This document shows, piece after piece, positions 1 to 13,860 of a stretch of 64,000 nt of DNA. Position 1 is the stretch's first letter. Every line of letters starts with the position of its first letter. The notes below the pieces were generated by a model that searched no databases, was not told where the DNA came from, and was given only the letters and a program-made list of their open reading frames with translations. A program made the translations under genes and the position numbers. The stretch is taken from assembly GCF_030269925.1 (NCBI RefSeq), contig NC_085114.1:11488001-11552000 (forward strand), read 5' to 3'. Source of the stretch: Bombyx mori. Taxonomy: Eukaryota; Arthropoda; Insecta; Lepidoptera; Bombycidae.

Positions 1-1032
1 AGGAACGAGGTTCGGCACCCATGCATTCAGATCGGATACGCATAAATGTTAAAAAAAACTGTCACGTTCTTGTTAGCGAATTGTATAAGCAATCGCCAAT
101 CATCGACGATATGATATTATTCATAACGTCCTCTAGTTACGTCGGTTTCATTTGCAGAACAATACCAATGATGAATAACGTCAAAATATGTTGAAAATTT
201 AAGCGAAACCGTTGATAACACGATCCTTCCTAGTCACAGAAATAATTTAAAAGAACGCTTGTTTATTTTATTTAACTTTGTATCTATTCTATGTTACCGA
301 ACTAGCATGATTTGTTTTCATGTTAACCATTACCAGTTCCACTTGGACGTGACCAATTCAGATATTTCCTAATAAGAATTCGACTGTAACGATTGTAATT
401 TTTAATATTGTTCTTGTTTAAACTGAAGTTGATTATCATATTCGTGACACTTAAATAATGTACGCGGCGGTATTGATGTCAGTACGTATTGGTCACATCA
501 TAATAATTCTATGGCTTTGTTATTTTCGGTTGTACCTAATGTGTATTATTGAAACTCGTTTTCTAATGAACGTTTTGTTTGTTGAAAATTCATCCGCTTA
601 CGATGTTTTATACTAAAATAAAAATCCACCAATGTATGATTTTTCTTAATTTATTGTATATTTGCGAAGAAGTTTGAAATAAACGTGCGTCACAAAGGCT
701 ATCTATCGTGCAATCTAATATAAACAAGTATTAGAACTAAGCGGGTATTTTAGTTCAGTTAAACAATTCAGGCCTACATAACAAAAGATTATGGTACCCG
801 GTTTTAAAACTGTTTCTGATTTTGAACACTTTCATTGCTAAGGAAGGCCGATGAGTCTACGATTTGTTCGTTACTATCGCTAATGGTGCGGTCAAGTCAC
901 GAAGTAGAATGACTTGTCATTACGCACAAGAAACACCGAGGAAGTTCACTACAGAATCAAATGGCAGAAATGATTTTTGTTAATGTTTGCGGGTAGTAAA
1001 TATTTTGATGTACTCTGCTTATTATTTTTATA

Positions 1033-1372
1033 TCCTACCTATTCTAGTATCCTCGGGGGGTTATACTAGATACGTTAAATGAGTAGGTGAGCTCGGGGGG
1101 TTCACCTGATGACGTTGGTAACACTAGCCCTAGCAAGGGTAATGCTTTGCAGAATCTACCACCGGATCGGAAACTCGACCCACTGAGAAGACGAGATACT
1201 CGGTGGGTTGTGTCTGTGGGATAATTTACTCGCCGAGCGCTTCGTCGCAAGCGACGGGTTCGACTAGAACTATGACCGGTGCTTGAGGTACCTAAAAGCA
1301 CCTTTAATGGATTGGGAGGATCCGTAATGACGTGTTTTGGATGACGTCGACTGTTTACCATTTACCTTTCGC
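1033..1372 (-). mobile_element. 5'-truncated non-LTR retroposon, family B (BMC1/L1Bm-like?)
   Basis: Read on the - strand, it codes an Arg-rich broken frame (TSSTGHSSSRTRRLRRSARR). Other copies of this family end in 'taggtaggaaaaaaa'. The family is abundant here; the BMC1/L1Bm name is from memory and tentative. Confidence 0.6.
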
Positions 1373-1462
1373 AGGATCGGGTATGTAGTTACCTGCTCTG
1401 CTTCAATTATAGCTGATGTTATGGTAATAAGTAAATGGGTATCTTAAATTCCTGATTTTTTT

Positions 1463-1697
1463 CTGGTGGTAGGGCGTCTAGTGAGCCCGCACGGGTAGGT
1501 ACCATTGCCCCGCCTTTTTCTGCATTGAAGTAGTAATGCTTTTCGGTCTGAAGAAAGGGGCAGTCTTTATACTAAAAAACCGAGGCTTAGTACTCATGTT
1601 TCAAGGTGAGTGGTGACACTTACGTTATTTAAAGTCTATAAGCTCTACCTAACATAAGGCGGGCCGTGAGCTCGCCCGCCGATCTAAGCAATAAAAA
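1463..1697 (+). repeat. Bm1 SINE, 5'-truncated, diverged
   Basis: Starts 'ctggtggtagggcgtc' and ends 'gatctaagcaataaaaatt', with many substitutions in the middle. Confidence 0.75.
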
Positions 1698-2751
1698 TTA
1701 AAACTAAACTTTTTTTTGTTTACTTTAAGGATTATTCTGAATTAATGAATGAAGAAAACAAAGGTACATTCACATTATAATGATTAGTGTGCATATAATT
1801 AATATTATATTGTGAGTGTGTTGGTGTCTTTGTAGGTAACACACATTTTACGTTGTTTGACAAAAGCTTTTCAATGTTTACTGTTTGTTTATCTCATTTT
1901 TTATCGTTTGGTTCATACAGAGTTCATTGGGATAATTCTCTAAAATGACGGTAGCACACAGTAGGTAGAAGACAAATAATCGTGTTCCATAGTCCGGCGA
2001 TTACGTTTTTTTTTCTGTATAGCAGGCAATGTAATTCGATGTAAAACTGACCCAATAAACTTAAAGTCTGCGGATTTATGAATTTCAAACTGACTAAAAC
2101 GATAATTTTTCAGTTTATGTGATTAAACGAAAAATGTTATCTGTTTTAAATAAAATATTGTTAAAATGTTAATGTAAAGTGTTAAAATATTTTTAATACA
2201 GTTTTTATTGAAGAGAAATGACTGAGGATGGTCATTTGAAAACATATTACCTACAGTTTTTAGAAATTCGTAAACAAATATAATGTAAGTAAGGAATGTA
2301 AAAAATACAGTGTTCTGATCTAAGCTCAGTCCTGAACTGTCCTGAAGTGATGATCATTAAGTCTATAAATTAAAAATGGAACGGAGATTCGAAGCTTTTT
2401 TTAAACTCTTATGTACCTAACATTTTTAATTCACGTAGGGTTATAAAATAGTATAGAGTGTATGACATATAACAAAAAAAAAAGTTTAAAAATGCACACA
2501 TTACATTTATGTAAATTTACTGATTTTATAGTATCTATTGAGTGTGTCAGCCGCTATTGTACTATTTATTTTGTGTTTTAAATTTTGTCTCATTTTACAT
2601 TATGCGTATACATCCCGTATCTATTCTTCTACGAGTATGACCATAGTGCTGAAAGAAACCCATCAACAGGTTAATTTCGTCAACATAAATATCATTGCGA
2701 CGATGATTTTTTAATCACATTGTTGCGTAAAATTAACAATATATATATATA

Positions 2752-3135
2752 TTTTTTTTTTATTGCCCTTGTAGGCAGACGAGCATACGGCTCACCTGAT
2801 GGTGAGTGGTTACCGTCGCCCATGGACTTCTGCAATGCCAGGGGCAGAGCCAAGCCGCTGCCTACCGCTTAATACTCTCCACAAGCCTCGTTTGAAGAAG
2901 GACATGTCATAACGCTCGGGAAACACCATGGAAGGGAGCTCATTCCATAGCCGGATGGTACGTGGCAAAAAAGATCTCTGGAAATGCACTGTGGATGACC
3001 GCAGTGGCTCCAGGTAGTATGGATGAACTCTACTCCGGTGGCGGGCGGTGCGATGGTAAAAACGAGATGCCGGTATCATCTCGAACAATTCCTCAGAGCA
3101 CTCCCCATGGAACATACGGTACAGAATACAGAGTA
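2752..3135 (-). mobile_element. CR1/jockey-type LINE 3' end with reverse-transcriptase tail
   Basis: The - strand codes an unbroken C-terminal piece: [45 protein letters not shown]. This is the typical tail of CR1/jockey-clade pol proteins. A short UTR and poly(A) follow. 5'-truncated. Confidence 0.8.
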
Positions 3136-4373
3136 TAAATAAAGTTTGGCTGCACAGTATTTCCTGTCGTTACTTAATAAGAATGATGATTCAGAGTCCA
3201 TAACTAGGTTTGTCTATTCCTCTGGTATTACTGACGTCAATGAGTGACGCAGAGAGTTCTATCTTTTTTTTTGCCTGCCTAGCTGCCAGTAACCTCGACG
3301 GGCTATTCTGGCTTCACACTGACTGGTTCATGATCAAGTTGGCCAATGTGACCCGACATCGTGTAGATTTGCGGTTACAGTCGAACCTACAGTCATCTCG
3401 ACGTTATCGGGTGACCGGAGACTCAAGCTACGTGCTGTAATTTTTTCAAACGTTAATCTATAAATGACATAGATACGTATGTACATGTGACTTCATTGTT
3501 TTTTTGTTATAAATTCTTGAACCAATTAGAAATGTGTGTGAGTACACACAGAACAAAATGTGAAGCGTTTAATTAATACCCGTATCTTGTTTAAGCTTTA
3601 TTTAAATAAGTAAATATGTTTTTTTAGCACATGTCTTTTTTTTATTTCGCACGAGAAGAAAGAGGTTATTTTGAATGACGAAATTTTGCGGGATTATTTT
3701 ATTAAATTTATTCGATATATTGATGTAATTTTTAAATAATTCGGCACTGTTGTTTGTTTTTTTTCTAAATACACGCATATAGTTCATTGGTTCCTCAGTT
3801 TTTTTTTCGCTTCGATAGTTCAATCCTGAAAAAGTGTAGTACTACTACAAACAATTCTTTCTTTATTTGAAATGTTTTAAATGTTTCGTAATTAGCCCCA
3901 ATGTAATAAGACAACGACTGTGACTCTTAGCGGAGACTTCGTAAAACCGCAGAAATATGTCTGTTGGCTGCGTTTCTCAAAGGTCACAATCATTACAACG
4001 GGGAAGCAGCCTGTGCCATCAGTTCCCCTTCATTTCGTGGCACGTGTTTCTCAAACATAATGGACAAAGTATTTAAAAATACGTTAAAACTAATTAACTA
4101 AACAGAAAGGAGAAACACAAGGTCATTCATGGTAAATTAAGAGATTTGTTCGAACAATTATTTTGATTGCCATCGAAAGACGAGTTGTGAGTCTATTCCA
4201 CTAAAACACAGTTAATGGACATGAGTAGAACTAGATAGATAATCAGTTTGTTGTCCACAGTAATTCTCTTTGTATTTCCTAGCAAGAAATAGATATTACG
4301 GAAACAACAATAAATTCATCACAAAACCAAACATGTTTGAATTATTTTAATTTGATTTTAATTTTAATTTTTA

Positions 4374-4614
4374 CTGGTGGTAGGACCTCTTGTGAGTCCG
4401 CACGGGTAGGTGTTACCACCCCGCCTATTTTTGCCGTGAAGCAGCAATGCGTTTCGGCTTAAAGGGCGGGGCAGCCGTTGTAACTATACTGAGAACTTAG
4501 AACTTATATCTCAAGGTGGGTAGCGCATGTATGTTGTAGATGTCTATGGGCTCCAGTAACCACTTAACATTAGGTGGGCTGTGAGCTCGTCCACCCAACT
4601 AAGTAATAAAAAAA
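4374..4614 (+). repeat. Bm1 SINE, 5'-truncated
   Basis: Starts 'ctggtggtaggacctcttgt' and ends 'ctaagtaataaaaaaa'. Close to consensus. Confidence 0.85.
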
Positions 4615-6188
4615 CAATAAAAAAATCGTTCTAAACCTCTTTTATGTTGGAATAGGTAGGTACTAAATTGTTTCCGTGTAGAAGAAAACTAATTTTAAGT
4701 CTGGTATGAAATATCTATAATACATATAGTGGCAACATTGAGATCGTTCATAAATTAATCTGGTAGTTAACTACTGAATTCCGGTTTTCCCCGTTACTGG
4801 ACCGTTAGCTGTTATTTGTTTTGGGTCTAGCTCGGTTCCCGGTGCTTACACATCTATCATCGAAGACGATTTGATTATTACCTTGTATTAATAAATATCT
4901 GTCTCGGTAATGCGTTATATTATAATAATAGTTCACTGATTTTATCTTTAAAATGTGATTATTTACGATATAACTATTAATCATCCTAAATTTATATTGT
5001 AAAATATTATATATTATAAACTTTCATATTTAAAATAGAGAATCACAGGGCAATTTTAAATAATAATCTTAGTTATTTAAAAGACGATATTGCATTTATG
5101 GCGTGTACATTATATTGATATGGGTAATATTTAGAATTGGGATCGTGGCGCATAAAATAAAACTGATTCACTATTGTAGTTTTATTGTCAACTAGTGGTC
5201 CCGCAGTAGTCGAAATTCGACTATAATTAAGTTTAAACATTATTATGGTTATATTTTCAAACACTATTATACTTCTTTAATAATAACATTAAAGACAAAC
5301 AATATCAATCTATTCTCAATTTAATCACAGACTTTAAAAAATAACAAAAGTTTGACAATTGACAATAAACAAAGAATATATTTATATGTATGTATTGTGT
5401 CAAGCACATGATAGTGTGTGTAAAGTTTTTTTTTAAATGTATTTTTTAATTAAAATGAAAATAATAAATTAGCATTCTGCACTCCTTCTGTATATTCTCT
5501 ATAAGTGTAAGAAATTTCATACTCCTCCGTCCTCGCAGTTTTAGTAAAAAGGTGTACAAAGTTTTTGCTTCACGTATTTAGATACAGATTATCCGAAGTC
5601 TTTCCTATTATAATAATTAAAACAATTGACACCTTTTTATGCAATGCTCTATCCTTCGTTCTGGCTATTTTGATTTCCTTTTTTTTTTTTCCTATTCTTA
5701 TCCTTTTCTCTTACCCACCACACCTTAACGGCTCGTTCCTTTCATACGTTCCATTCCTAATCATTCTACCTAAATAAATGCATATTTTCGTAAACCCTGT
5801 TCCAGTTAACCTAAAATTTCACAATTCAAATTCACAACATTTTCTACAATACGTGTTTTATAAATCAACACGAGATTTATCGTGCATCCGCAGTAAACAT
5901 GCTGCAGTTTTATTTTCAAGATCTTCGAAATACTTCCGTAGTATCTGCAATTAAACATTTTTGTTTTTGATGATCTCAAAGGAAAAAAAATTAAGCATGA
6001 GTCATGAGACGCATTAAAATTGAGTGTGAGGACAAGGAAACGTCTCGGAAGTAGTTATCATTACTGGATTCATTTGAGTGATCTCCACTCTTGACGGCAT
6101 TTTAAAGTACCCGATGAATTTGTTCTGTTTAAATTACATATATAAACACCGGGACAGGAATTAAATTAGAAAGGAGAAATAGTGAATT

Positions 6189-6545
6189 GATTTTTTTTTT
6201 CCTACCTAAGCTCATAGCCTTGAGAGGCTATTTCAGCGTAACTTTAACTAGTAGTTGAGCTCACGAGGCTCAAGCCTGACGACGTTGCTAACACGAATCC
6301 TAGCAAGAGCAGAATCTACCATCGGATCGGAAACGCGACCCACTGAGAAGATCCGGCGAGAAACTTAGTGGGCTGTGTCTGTGGGTTAATTTACTCGTGG
6401 AGCTCTTCGTCGCAGGCGACGGGCTCGACGAGAACGATGACGGGTGCTTGAGGTACCTAAAAGCACCATTAGTGGATCGGGAGGATCCGAAATGACGTGT
6501 TTTGGGCGACGTCGACTGCTTTCCATTCTGTCCTCAGGATCGGGA
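6189..6545 (-). mobile_element. 5'-truncated non-LTR retroposon, family B
   Basis: Poly(T) then 'cctacctaagctcatagcct' and on to 'gacgtgttttgggcgacgtc'. The best-preserved - copy. Confidence 0.7.
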
Positions 6546-6862
6546 ATGTAATTACCGGCGGCCACGATGAGAGGGTTCTTGTGTCGTGCCGCTTTGTCGA
6601 AGTGGGTGAATTGATATGAAACTTAGTTACATTTGATTCTGCGCAGGTATATCAATGGAAATGAGGAAACAAATCGAAGTCCGTTAATCAAATGGGCGTA
6701 TTTTTTTGCGTCCGCTTTTATTGAAGATCAACATTAAGCACTAATATAACTTTGCTTTACCTCAGAATCTTGTATTGCACTGTTGAAAAATGAAAACATT
6801 ACGTATCTCTAAATACAGTTTTTAAATAGCATACCGAAACCTATAAAATTATCTTCTATTTC

Positions 6863-7035
6863 TCCACCTTATCCCACTAGGTGGGGTCGGCACAGATAAT
6901 TTTTCTCTTCCATTCTCTTCTATCAGCCGTCATCTCAACACTCACTCCTTTCTCTCTCATATCGCTACACACATGTCTTCTTCGGTCGACCTCTTCCCCC
7001 TCTACCTTGCACTACCATTTCCATACATCTCCACA
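6863..7035 (-). repeat. LINE-derived repeat with the common 'ATCCCACTAGGTGGGGTCGGC' block
   Basis: 'ttatcccactaggtggggtc' followed by 'ctcttccattctcttctatc' and 'cagccgtcatctcaacactc', a pattern frequent in moth genomes. Class and strand are uncertain. Confidence 0.4.
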
Positions 7036-7930
7036 TAAACCATAAATAAAAGCTAAGAAGTTTTATTATTTAATTTTGTGTCTTCAATCTTCATTACCAA
7101 TTTTGGGGTTTACCAAACTGTCTCCGCGAATCGTTCGAGCTGTATTCGAATTAGCTGTATTTTTTGCTTCAATCTTAATCGAATCCGATCTTAATGGGCC
7201 CACTCAAATGCTGATGCTTGTACAAAAAAGAGCTACATTATTTTTCTTGTATAATTGTTTATTTCTATGTTAGAAATGAATTACACCTGTCCGAATTCTT
7301 TTTCTACTTACTTGAATATTTTTCAAATCGATTTTGCACACTAGTTTAATTGACGTCAAGGATTCTTAGAATCATCAACGGTAATTAAACATCAGTATTT
7401 TGAATCGCAGTTTATTTTTTTATTAAGTATATATATATGTATATTTGAATTAAGAAATACTCTATTGTCTTGCTCCTATCACACACCATGTGGCTATCCT
7501 TGTAATATGACGGGGTCTTCCTCCTATGCCAATTAAATTATTATCTGTTATTTACATGGTAATCGATCCAAAACACCAGCTACGAATATTTATTAGTCAG
7601 GTTTATGTACAGTTAAATAGATTATAAACAGCTATGTGGTGAAGACGATTGCCGGCGCCAGCGAAACCAGCCCGTGGCAATGAATTTACACGTTAATGAC
7701 TCCTTAGAAATTCTACTAAGTGATCTCGATCGGGAGAGTTAAATGCTTAAGTTTATTCAGAAAACGTCTAAGTTTTGAGGGGATTTTATTACGTTACGAT
7801 AATACATACACCTGATTGTCTACAGAAAGTCTGCTGAAGCTTCATCAGATTGTTTGTTCTGTTTTAATGTAACATATCGCACATACAGAGCTATAATGTC
7901 GCTTATTGAAAATCCATTTTTTAATAGTAA

Positions 7931-8195
7931 CTAGCTGACCCGGCAGACTTCGTAGTGCCTCAATCGATAAATAAAAGACACAAACAAAAGGAATCCGTCC
8001 GACGGGGGGACATTAAAGGGAAAACAAAATTGTTATATTTATTTAATTCCGAGCATTTTCATATTTATCTAACCTTTAAACCTTCTTTGGACTTCCACAA
8101 ATAATTCAAGACCAAAATTAACCAAATCGGTTCAGCCGTTCTCGAGTTTTAGCGAGACTAACGAACAGCAATTCATTTTTATATATAGAGATAGA
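7931..8195 (-). mobile_element. Non-autonomous Helitron, family H1
   Basis: Read on -, it starts TC after an A (TCTATCTCTATATATAAAAA) and ends ...GGGTCAGCTAG before a T. This gives the A^T insertion and CTAG end of Helitrons. About 265 bp. Confidence 0.7.
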
Positions 8196-9296
8196 TTAGT
8201 GAGATGTTTGCTTTTAATAATAACGTTTAAAGTTGTAGTTTAAATATTATCATTTTATTTCTTTAGTCGAAAAGAACTATATAATAATAATTGTATTAAG
8301 ATGTTGAATTTTCTCCTGAAAAAGGACATAATTTGCATAAGTGATGTTATAGATATTCATAAAAGACAATGGCAATAAACAAATTCTGAGAGGTGAATAA
8401 AATACGAATTTCGAAAAATTCTGAAATATTTAGGGAACCTTCTAGTAATTCGACCACTCAATCGTTTCCCGAAATTCTCACCTGCCGTCGTAAACTATTA
8501 TGAAACACCTGTATAATTTTCTTGAAGTAATCATTCCAATTTCTGTTCGAAAGCAGGTGCGTTAAGTCAGCTCGTTAGCTAACGATCTATGTCGAATTAA
8601 AATAAAAGCCAATGGTACCGACACTTCTAAAAATATCCTCATTTGCCCTCCGGATGTTCCAGGCGTAGTTACATTACACACTGCAGCCGTGGCTTTGAAC
8701 AAATTAAACAGTCACAGCAGAACTCTGTAACGTCTTGTTGTCCCTCAACTAAACGTTCTGTAATAACTTGAAGGTTATTTCCGCGTCTCGTTTTGCTGTA
8801 TTCACAGGGAAAATATTATCAATAAAATATTTAAGCTCGCAATTTTGTCTTATTCTACAAATATTTATTTTCAGATGATAATGAATAATCTTTTTTTTTT
8901 TCGACGATTTATACTAAATTATTTAGTTAGTCATGTCAATTAATTATTTGTCACGAATTTTATAATATTACATATTTATAAGGTTTCCTTTCGGCGTGGT
9001 GGCCCAGAATAGAATTCGTCTTCCCGAAGGCGTCTAAAAAGGCAACTATGGGGATTACCGAAATGTAGGCAGTGGAGTTTTTGACTACAATTCACTAGGA
9101 TATTGTGATCGTAAATTTTTATTGACACTAAATTCACAATATTCATATGTCGATCAATAACTTTTTAGTCATCCGTGATCACGAAAACTGTACAGTATAC
9201 GGAACGCCTGATAGAATAAAAAAAAAAAAGGTTAAATCAAACCGTACTTTTAATTATATTCAAATAATAAAGATCATTGTTATTATTATTTTTACT

Positions 9297-9512
9297 TTAT
9301 TCCGTTGGTGGGTTAACGACCTCACAGCCCACCCGGTGTTAAAAGGTTACCGGGGCTAATAGACAATTCAACGTAAAACCGTCGCCCACCTTGGGACATT
9401 TGTCGAAGTCTCAATTACATTGTATAACAGCTGTCCTAACCTTCGTATTATGTCTGCTTCGCGGCAGGAATAGGCAGGATAAGGTTATCGACTCCAGCGT
9501 GCTCACAATACG
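9297..9512 (-). repeat. Bm1 SINE fragment, diverged
   Basis: Reverse copy: 'acagcccacccggtgttaaa' then 'ggcaggaataggcagg'. Heavily decayed. Confidence 0.6.
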
Positions 9513-9567
9513 CCCTATCAATAATTACACAGTAAATTTTTTTGCGAATTAAATTTTTATTACACGA

Positions 9568-9854
9568 CGAGTTGACCCGGCAGACTTCGCAGTGCCTCAA
9601 CCGATAAATAAAAGACCTAAACTTTTGTATAAAATAAACTTAAAACAAACAAAATGAATCCGTCCAACGGGGGGCACATTAAAGGAAAAACAAAATTGTT
9701 ATTTTTATTTAATTCCGAGCATTTTATCTACCTTTTAAACCTTCTCTGGACTTCCACAAATAATTCAAGACCAAAATTAGTCAAATCGTTCCAACCGTTC
9801 TCGAGTTTTAGCGAGGCTAACGAACAGCAATTCATTTTTATATATATAGATAGA
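9568..9854 (-). mobile_element. Non-autonomous Helitron, family H1, second copy
   Basis: Matches the copy at 7931 over most of its length ('gacccggcagacttcg', 'cgttctcgagttttagcgag'). The terminal CTAG has decayed to CTCG. Confidence 0.65.
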
Positions 9855-10140
9855 TAACATTTTCTTTCACCGTGGAATTATTTCTTGAACGGTTCAATAC
9901 GTACATTCTTAATAAAATTGGTACCTTCCTGTGGGATTTGAACATCGGCGGCGTCTTATCTTTTAAGCCACGATAACTTTAGTTCAGACGGCAGTTAATG
10001 CGATATATTTTCTTTTTTGTATATAAATATTGATTTCTTGAAATTACTCGTACGTCACTTATCGTATGTTCATGTTACTATGACGGACACCATCCCTGGA
10101 AGGAATCAAGCTAAAACAACAACTTCATCACATCCTTAAT

Positions 10141-10374
10141 GGTGGTAGGACGTCTTATGAGTCCGCACGGGTAGGTACCACCGCCCTGCCTATTTCTGCC
10201 GTGAAGCAGTAATGCGTTTCGGTTCGAAGGGTGGGGCAGCCGTTGTTTTGTAAAAACTGAGATTTAGAAGTCATGTCTCGAGGTGTGTGGCATTTACGTT
10301 GTTCATGTCTATGGGCTCCGATAGCCACTTAGCACTTAATGAACCGTGAGGTCATTCACCGACCAAAAAAAATA
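10141..10374 (+). repeat. Bm1 SINE, 5'-truncated
   Basis: Body from 'ggtggtaggacgtcttatga' to 'gaccaaaaaaaat', moderately diverged. Confidence 0.75.
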
Positions 10375-11019
10375 GGATGGCTTAGGAATGCGTAGAGGAG
10401 AAACATTCAAACAGTCATTGTATTGGATACTGAAAATTTAAAATAACAATGCTTGCGCGTTATAAGAGCCTGAGATTGTACCGAATTAAGCGAATAGAAG
10501 GTTTATTTATTTATTAACAAAAAGTACTGCTACATCACAAACATTTAACAATGAAAATAAAAATATTTAATTTATAGCCTGATGCATGTGACAATAACGG
10601 CGTACATAACATTGGCAATTCGTCGGCTCGAAGATGGAATACAATAATAGAAATAAAAAGGATACCTAACGAAAACATACTTGAAATTCAAATTTAACAA
10701 GTAAAAAGAAAAGAAGAAATGTCAATATAATATCAAGCAACAAGTCAAGGTTTAAACTATAAAATTATATTATTCAGCCGCCATATTACTCTCGTGTTGC
10801 TCTTTAGTAATGTATATAATACCGAATGCTAATTATCTCAGACGTTCTTCGTAACACAGCGTCAAAACCGCAACGAATCTTTTTTCGATCGTCGGAAGAG
10901 CATTGTTTTGTGTAGCAAAGAACCGACAGTTTTGTTTGTAAATTAACAACTAATGACGTGTATATATTTACCTTCAGATTAATATTTATTTATTATCTAT
11001 TGATAATACTAGAAAGCCT

Positions 11020-11411
11020 CGGTATGCCGTCGGGTACTTAGCTGCAAATGTGTGAATCCCGTAGGCGGGTACCAATTTTTCTAATGAAATACGTGCGTAA
11101 CAAATGTTCACGATTGACTTCTACGGTGAAGCAATAACATCGTGTAATAAAAATCAAACCCGCAATTTGCGTAATTACTGATGGTAGAACCTCTTGTCAG
11201 TCCGTACGGGTAGGTACCACCACCCCGCCTATTTCTGCCGTGCGCGTTTCGGTTTGAAGGGTGGGGCAGCCGTTGTAACTATACTGAGACCTTAGAACTT
11301 ATATCTCAAGGTGGGTGGCGCATTTACCTTGTAGATGTCTATGGGCTCCATTAACCACTTAACACCAGGTGGGCTGTGAGCTTATTCAACCATCTAAGCA
11401 ATAAAAATAAA
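11020..11411 (+). repeat. Bm1 SINE, nearly full length with decayed head
   Basis: The head is altered ('gtgtgaatcccgtaggcggg'), while the body from 'taccaatttttctaatgaaa' to 'ctaagcaataaaaat' matches the full copy. Confidence 0.8.
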
Positions 11412-12008
11412 AATAAAAAATATTTGTTGACACAGACAAATTTAATACATCGGCTCTATGTCAGAAAAACATTTTCGAAGTGCCAACCACAACAAACAGC
11501 TTAATTGCCTAGCGGTATCTTTCATGAAGCAGAAGACAGTTCACAGAAACCTGAATCGTACCAACGATATTTTCATAATAAGATTGTTATTAAAAAAAAG
11601 TTCTAAAGAATGACATTAGGATCTTCGGTCTACCGAACAAAAATACACGCTCAATATAAGATTGCAACGAGAATAGTTGGTTTGTGAATGAATGTATTAC
11701 AAAAAAAAAACAATTCATTTTTACACATGTAATATTAAAATTGTACATTAGGCATGTCTGCGATTCCATCTATTATTAACATTAAAACAAAATATCCAAA
11801 TATATTTGCAGTAGGCGTCTAGAATACATTAATTGCATTTATTTATAAATAAATGCGGTTTTACTATGCTAAATAGTTCTTGTAATTATCATAAGATAAA
11901 TGTAGTTTTTAACCTCAATTAAATTGAAAAGCTTCATTACAACATGTCCAGTAACTTCTGCGGAATTATTGAACGAACAAGCTCATTATCAAACAAACAT
12001 ATAATATA

Positions 12009-12212
12009 CTAGCGACCTGCCCTCGCTTCGCTTCGGAAACTGTAATTTATTATTGATTTCTTCACTATTTAATGGATGCTATTATACACATAAACCTTCC
12101 TCTTCAATCACTCTATCTATTAAAAAAACCGCATCAAAATCCGTTGCGTAGTTTGAAAGATTTAAGCATACATAGGACAGAGAATGCGGCTTTGTTTTAT
12201 ACTATGTAGTGA
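12009..12212 (-). mobile_element. Non-autonomous Helitron, family H2
   Basis: Read on -: A^TCACTACATAGTATAAAA ... GAGGGCAGGTCGCTAG^T, with a GC-rich 3' hairpin region (cgaagcgaagcgag). 204 bp. Confidence 0.75.
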
Positions 12213-12754
12213 TACAGGAAAATAAGATTCCCGATACGAACTCGAACAGATATGGAAGTGAGAATAGAAACTGCAAATTGCGAATTACATTCGAGTCTCG
12301 TAGCCGCGTCAGTTTAAATTATACCCTGCGTTGTGATTTTGAATGTTAGATTTGAGCTGCATTACAAAGTTGGAAGCAAAGAGGTCGTCCTCATTGATGT
12401 ACCCGGTAGCGTCGCTTTTGAATTAACCACAAAGACATAAAACGACCAAATTGTCACGCTCGAACCGTACTAATCAACCAATAAATACGGAGAACAATAT
12501 TTTCTTTACCCTGAACCAGCACGAATTCCTTTCCATTCGTAATATAATCGCGATAAATTACTTACACGTGACTTCGTTGCATTAAATGACGATAATTATG
12601 TATGATGTTGAAGAATACAAATAAGATGTGAAGACAAAACGTAACGAGTGCAATGTCAAGGCTGTTGACCGCGGAGCGCCAGACGACCACATCTTGCCCA
12701 CCCGATGCTCTTATTGTGATTAATTTTCCTGCATGACTTGCGAGAAAATCATTC

Positions 12755-13296
12755 TTTGATTTCGATCATGATTTATTTACGTCAAATACTTTATCAAAGA
12801 TCTTCTCATCGTCCCTTAAAAAAAATATTTATACAATGTAATGACGATTGATTATCATATAAAAATTTTAATTAATCGAATTTCATTTTTGAAATCCTTC
12901 TATTTTTTCAAAAAAACTTCTTTAAATGTCACTTCACTTATGCATTACTGCAGTACAAACAATGAAGATACACATGAAAACACATAATATTTAAAATCAT
13001 TCTTTTATTGCTCAATTTTTTTTTGATTTCTATCATGATTTATTTACGTCAAATACTTTATCAAAGATCTTCTCATCGTCCCATAAAAAGTATATTTATA
13101 CAATGTAATGACGATTGATTATCATATTATAAAAATTTTAATTAATCGAATTTAATTTTTGAAATCCTTCGATCTTTTTTAAAACAACTTCTTCTTTAAA
13201 TGTCAATGTTCACTAATGCAATATTGCAGCACAAACAATGAAGATACACATGAAAACACATAATATTTAAAATCTTATTCTTTTATTGCTCAATTT
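12755..13296 (+). repeat. Tandem duplication, two units of about 270 bp
   Basis: Unit 1 is 12755-13021 and unit 2 is 13022-13296. Both run from 'tttgatttc[g/t]atcatg' to 'attcttttattgctcaattt', with scattered substitutions and small indels. Confidence 0.85.
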
Positions 13297-13667
13297 CCCA
13301 CGCGCTCAAAGTCAAAAGTGTATTTATATGTTTTAATATCTTATTAACATAAAAGCTGGTTAATTTCCCTAAGCCCCAAGCGACACGTAGCAATTTGATG
13401 CTAGGCTTTATCATGACATCTACAGAATGCCATGGTTCCCATAAAATTTTATTAGTAACTATTAATTACTTGTTAGCGTCGTACACTTTATGTTTTTTTA
13501 TATCTTTTCAACAATTAATGACTGTAATATTAAAACGGTGTATATGTAATACTCCTTTAAAATGTCCGTCGTACAATGAAATGTTATCTGTGGATCTAAT
13601 CTACGGATCTGTGCATCGGTAAATTATTTTAAAATAGTACACATGTACATTTCACGATTTTGATTGC

Positions 13668-13825
13668 CGTTTTTTTTTTTATTGCGGGCTTGGTTGGACG
13701 TGCTCACGACCCGCCTGGTATTAAGTGATTACCGGTGCCCATATACATCAACAACACTATTGCCGCCAACCACTTTGAGTCATAAGTTCTAAGTTTCACT
13801 TTTCCGGACACGTCCAACGAAGCGA
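13668..13825 (-). repeat. Bm1 SINE fragment abutting a full copy
   Basis: Poly(T) then 'gacgtgctcacgacccgcct'. Truncated shortly before the full + copy at 13861. Confidence 0.6.
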
Positions 13826-13860
13826 AATCGCGCAGCCTAGTGGATATGAGCTGCAACTGA

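Noticed and set aside
3210..3440. 76-codon frame on +
   Set aside because: No family resemblance, low-complexity Phe run from a T tract, next to a LINE tail.
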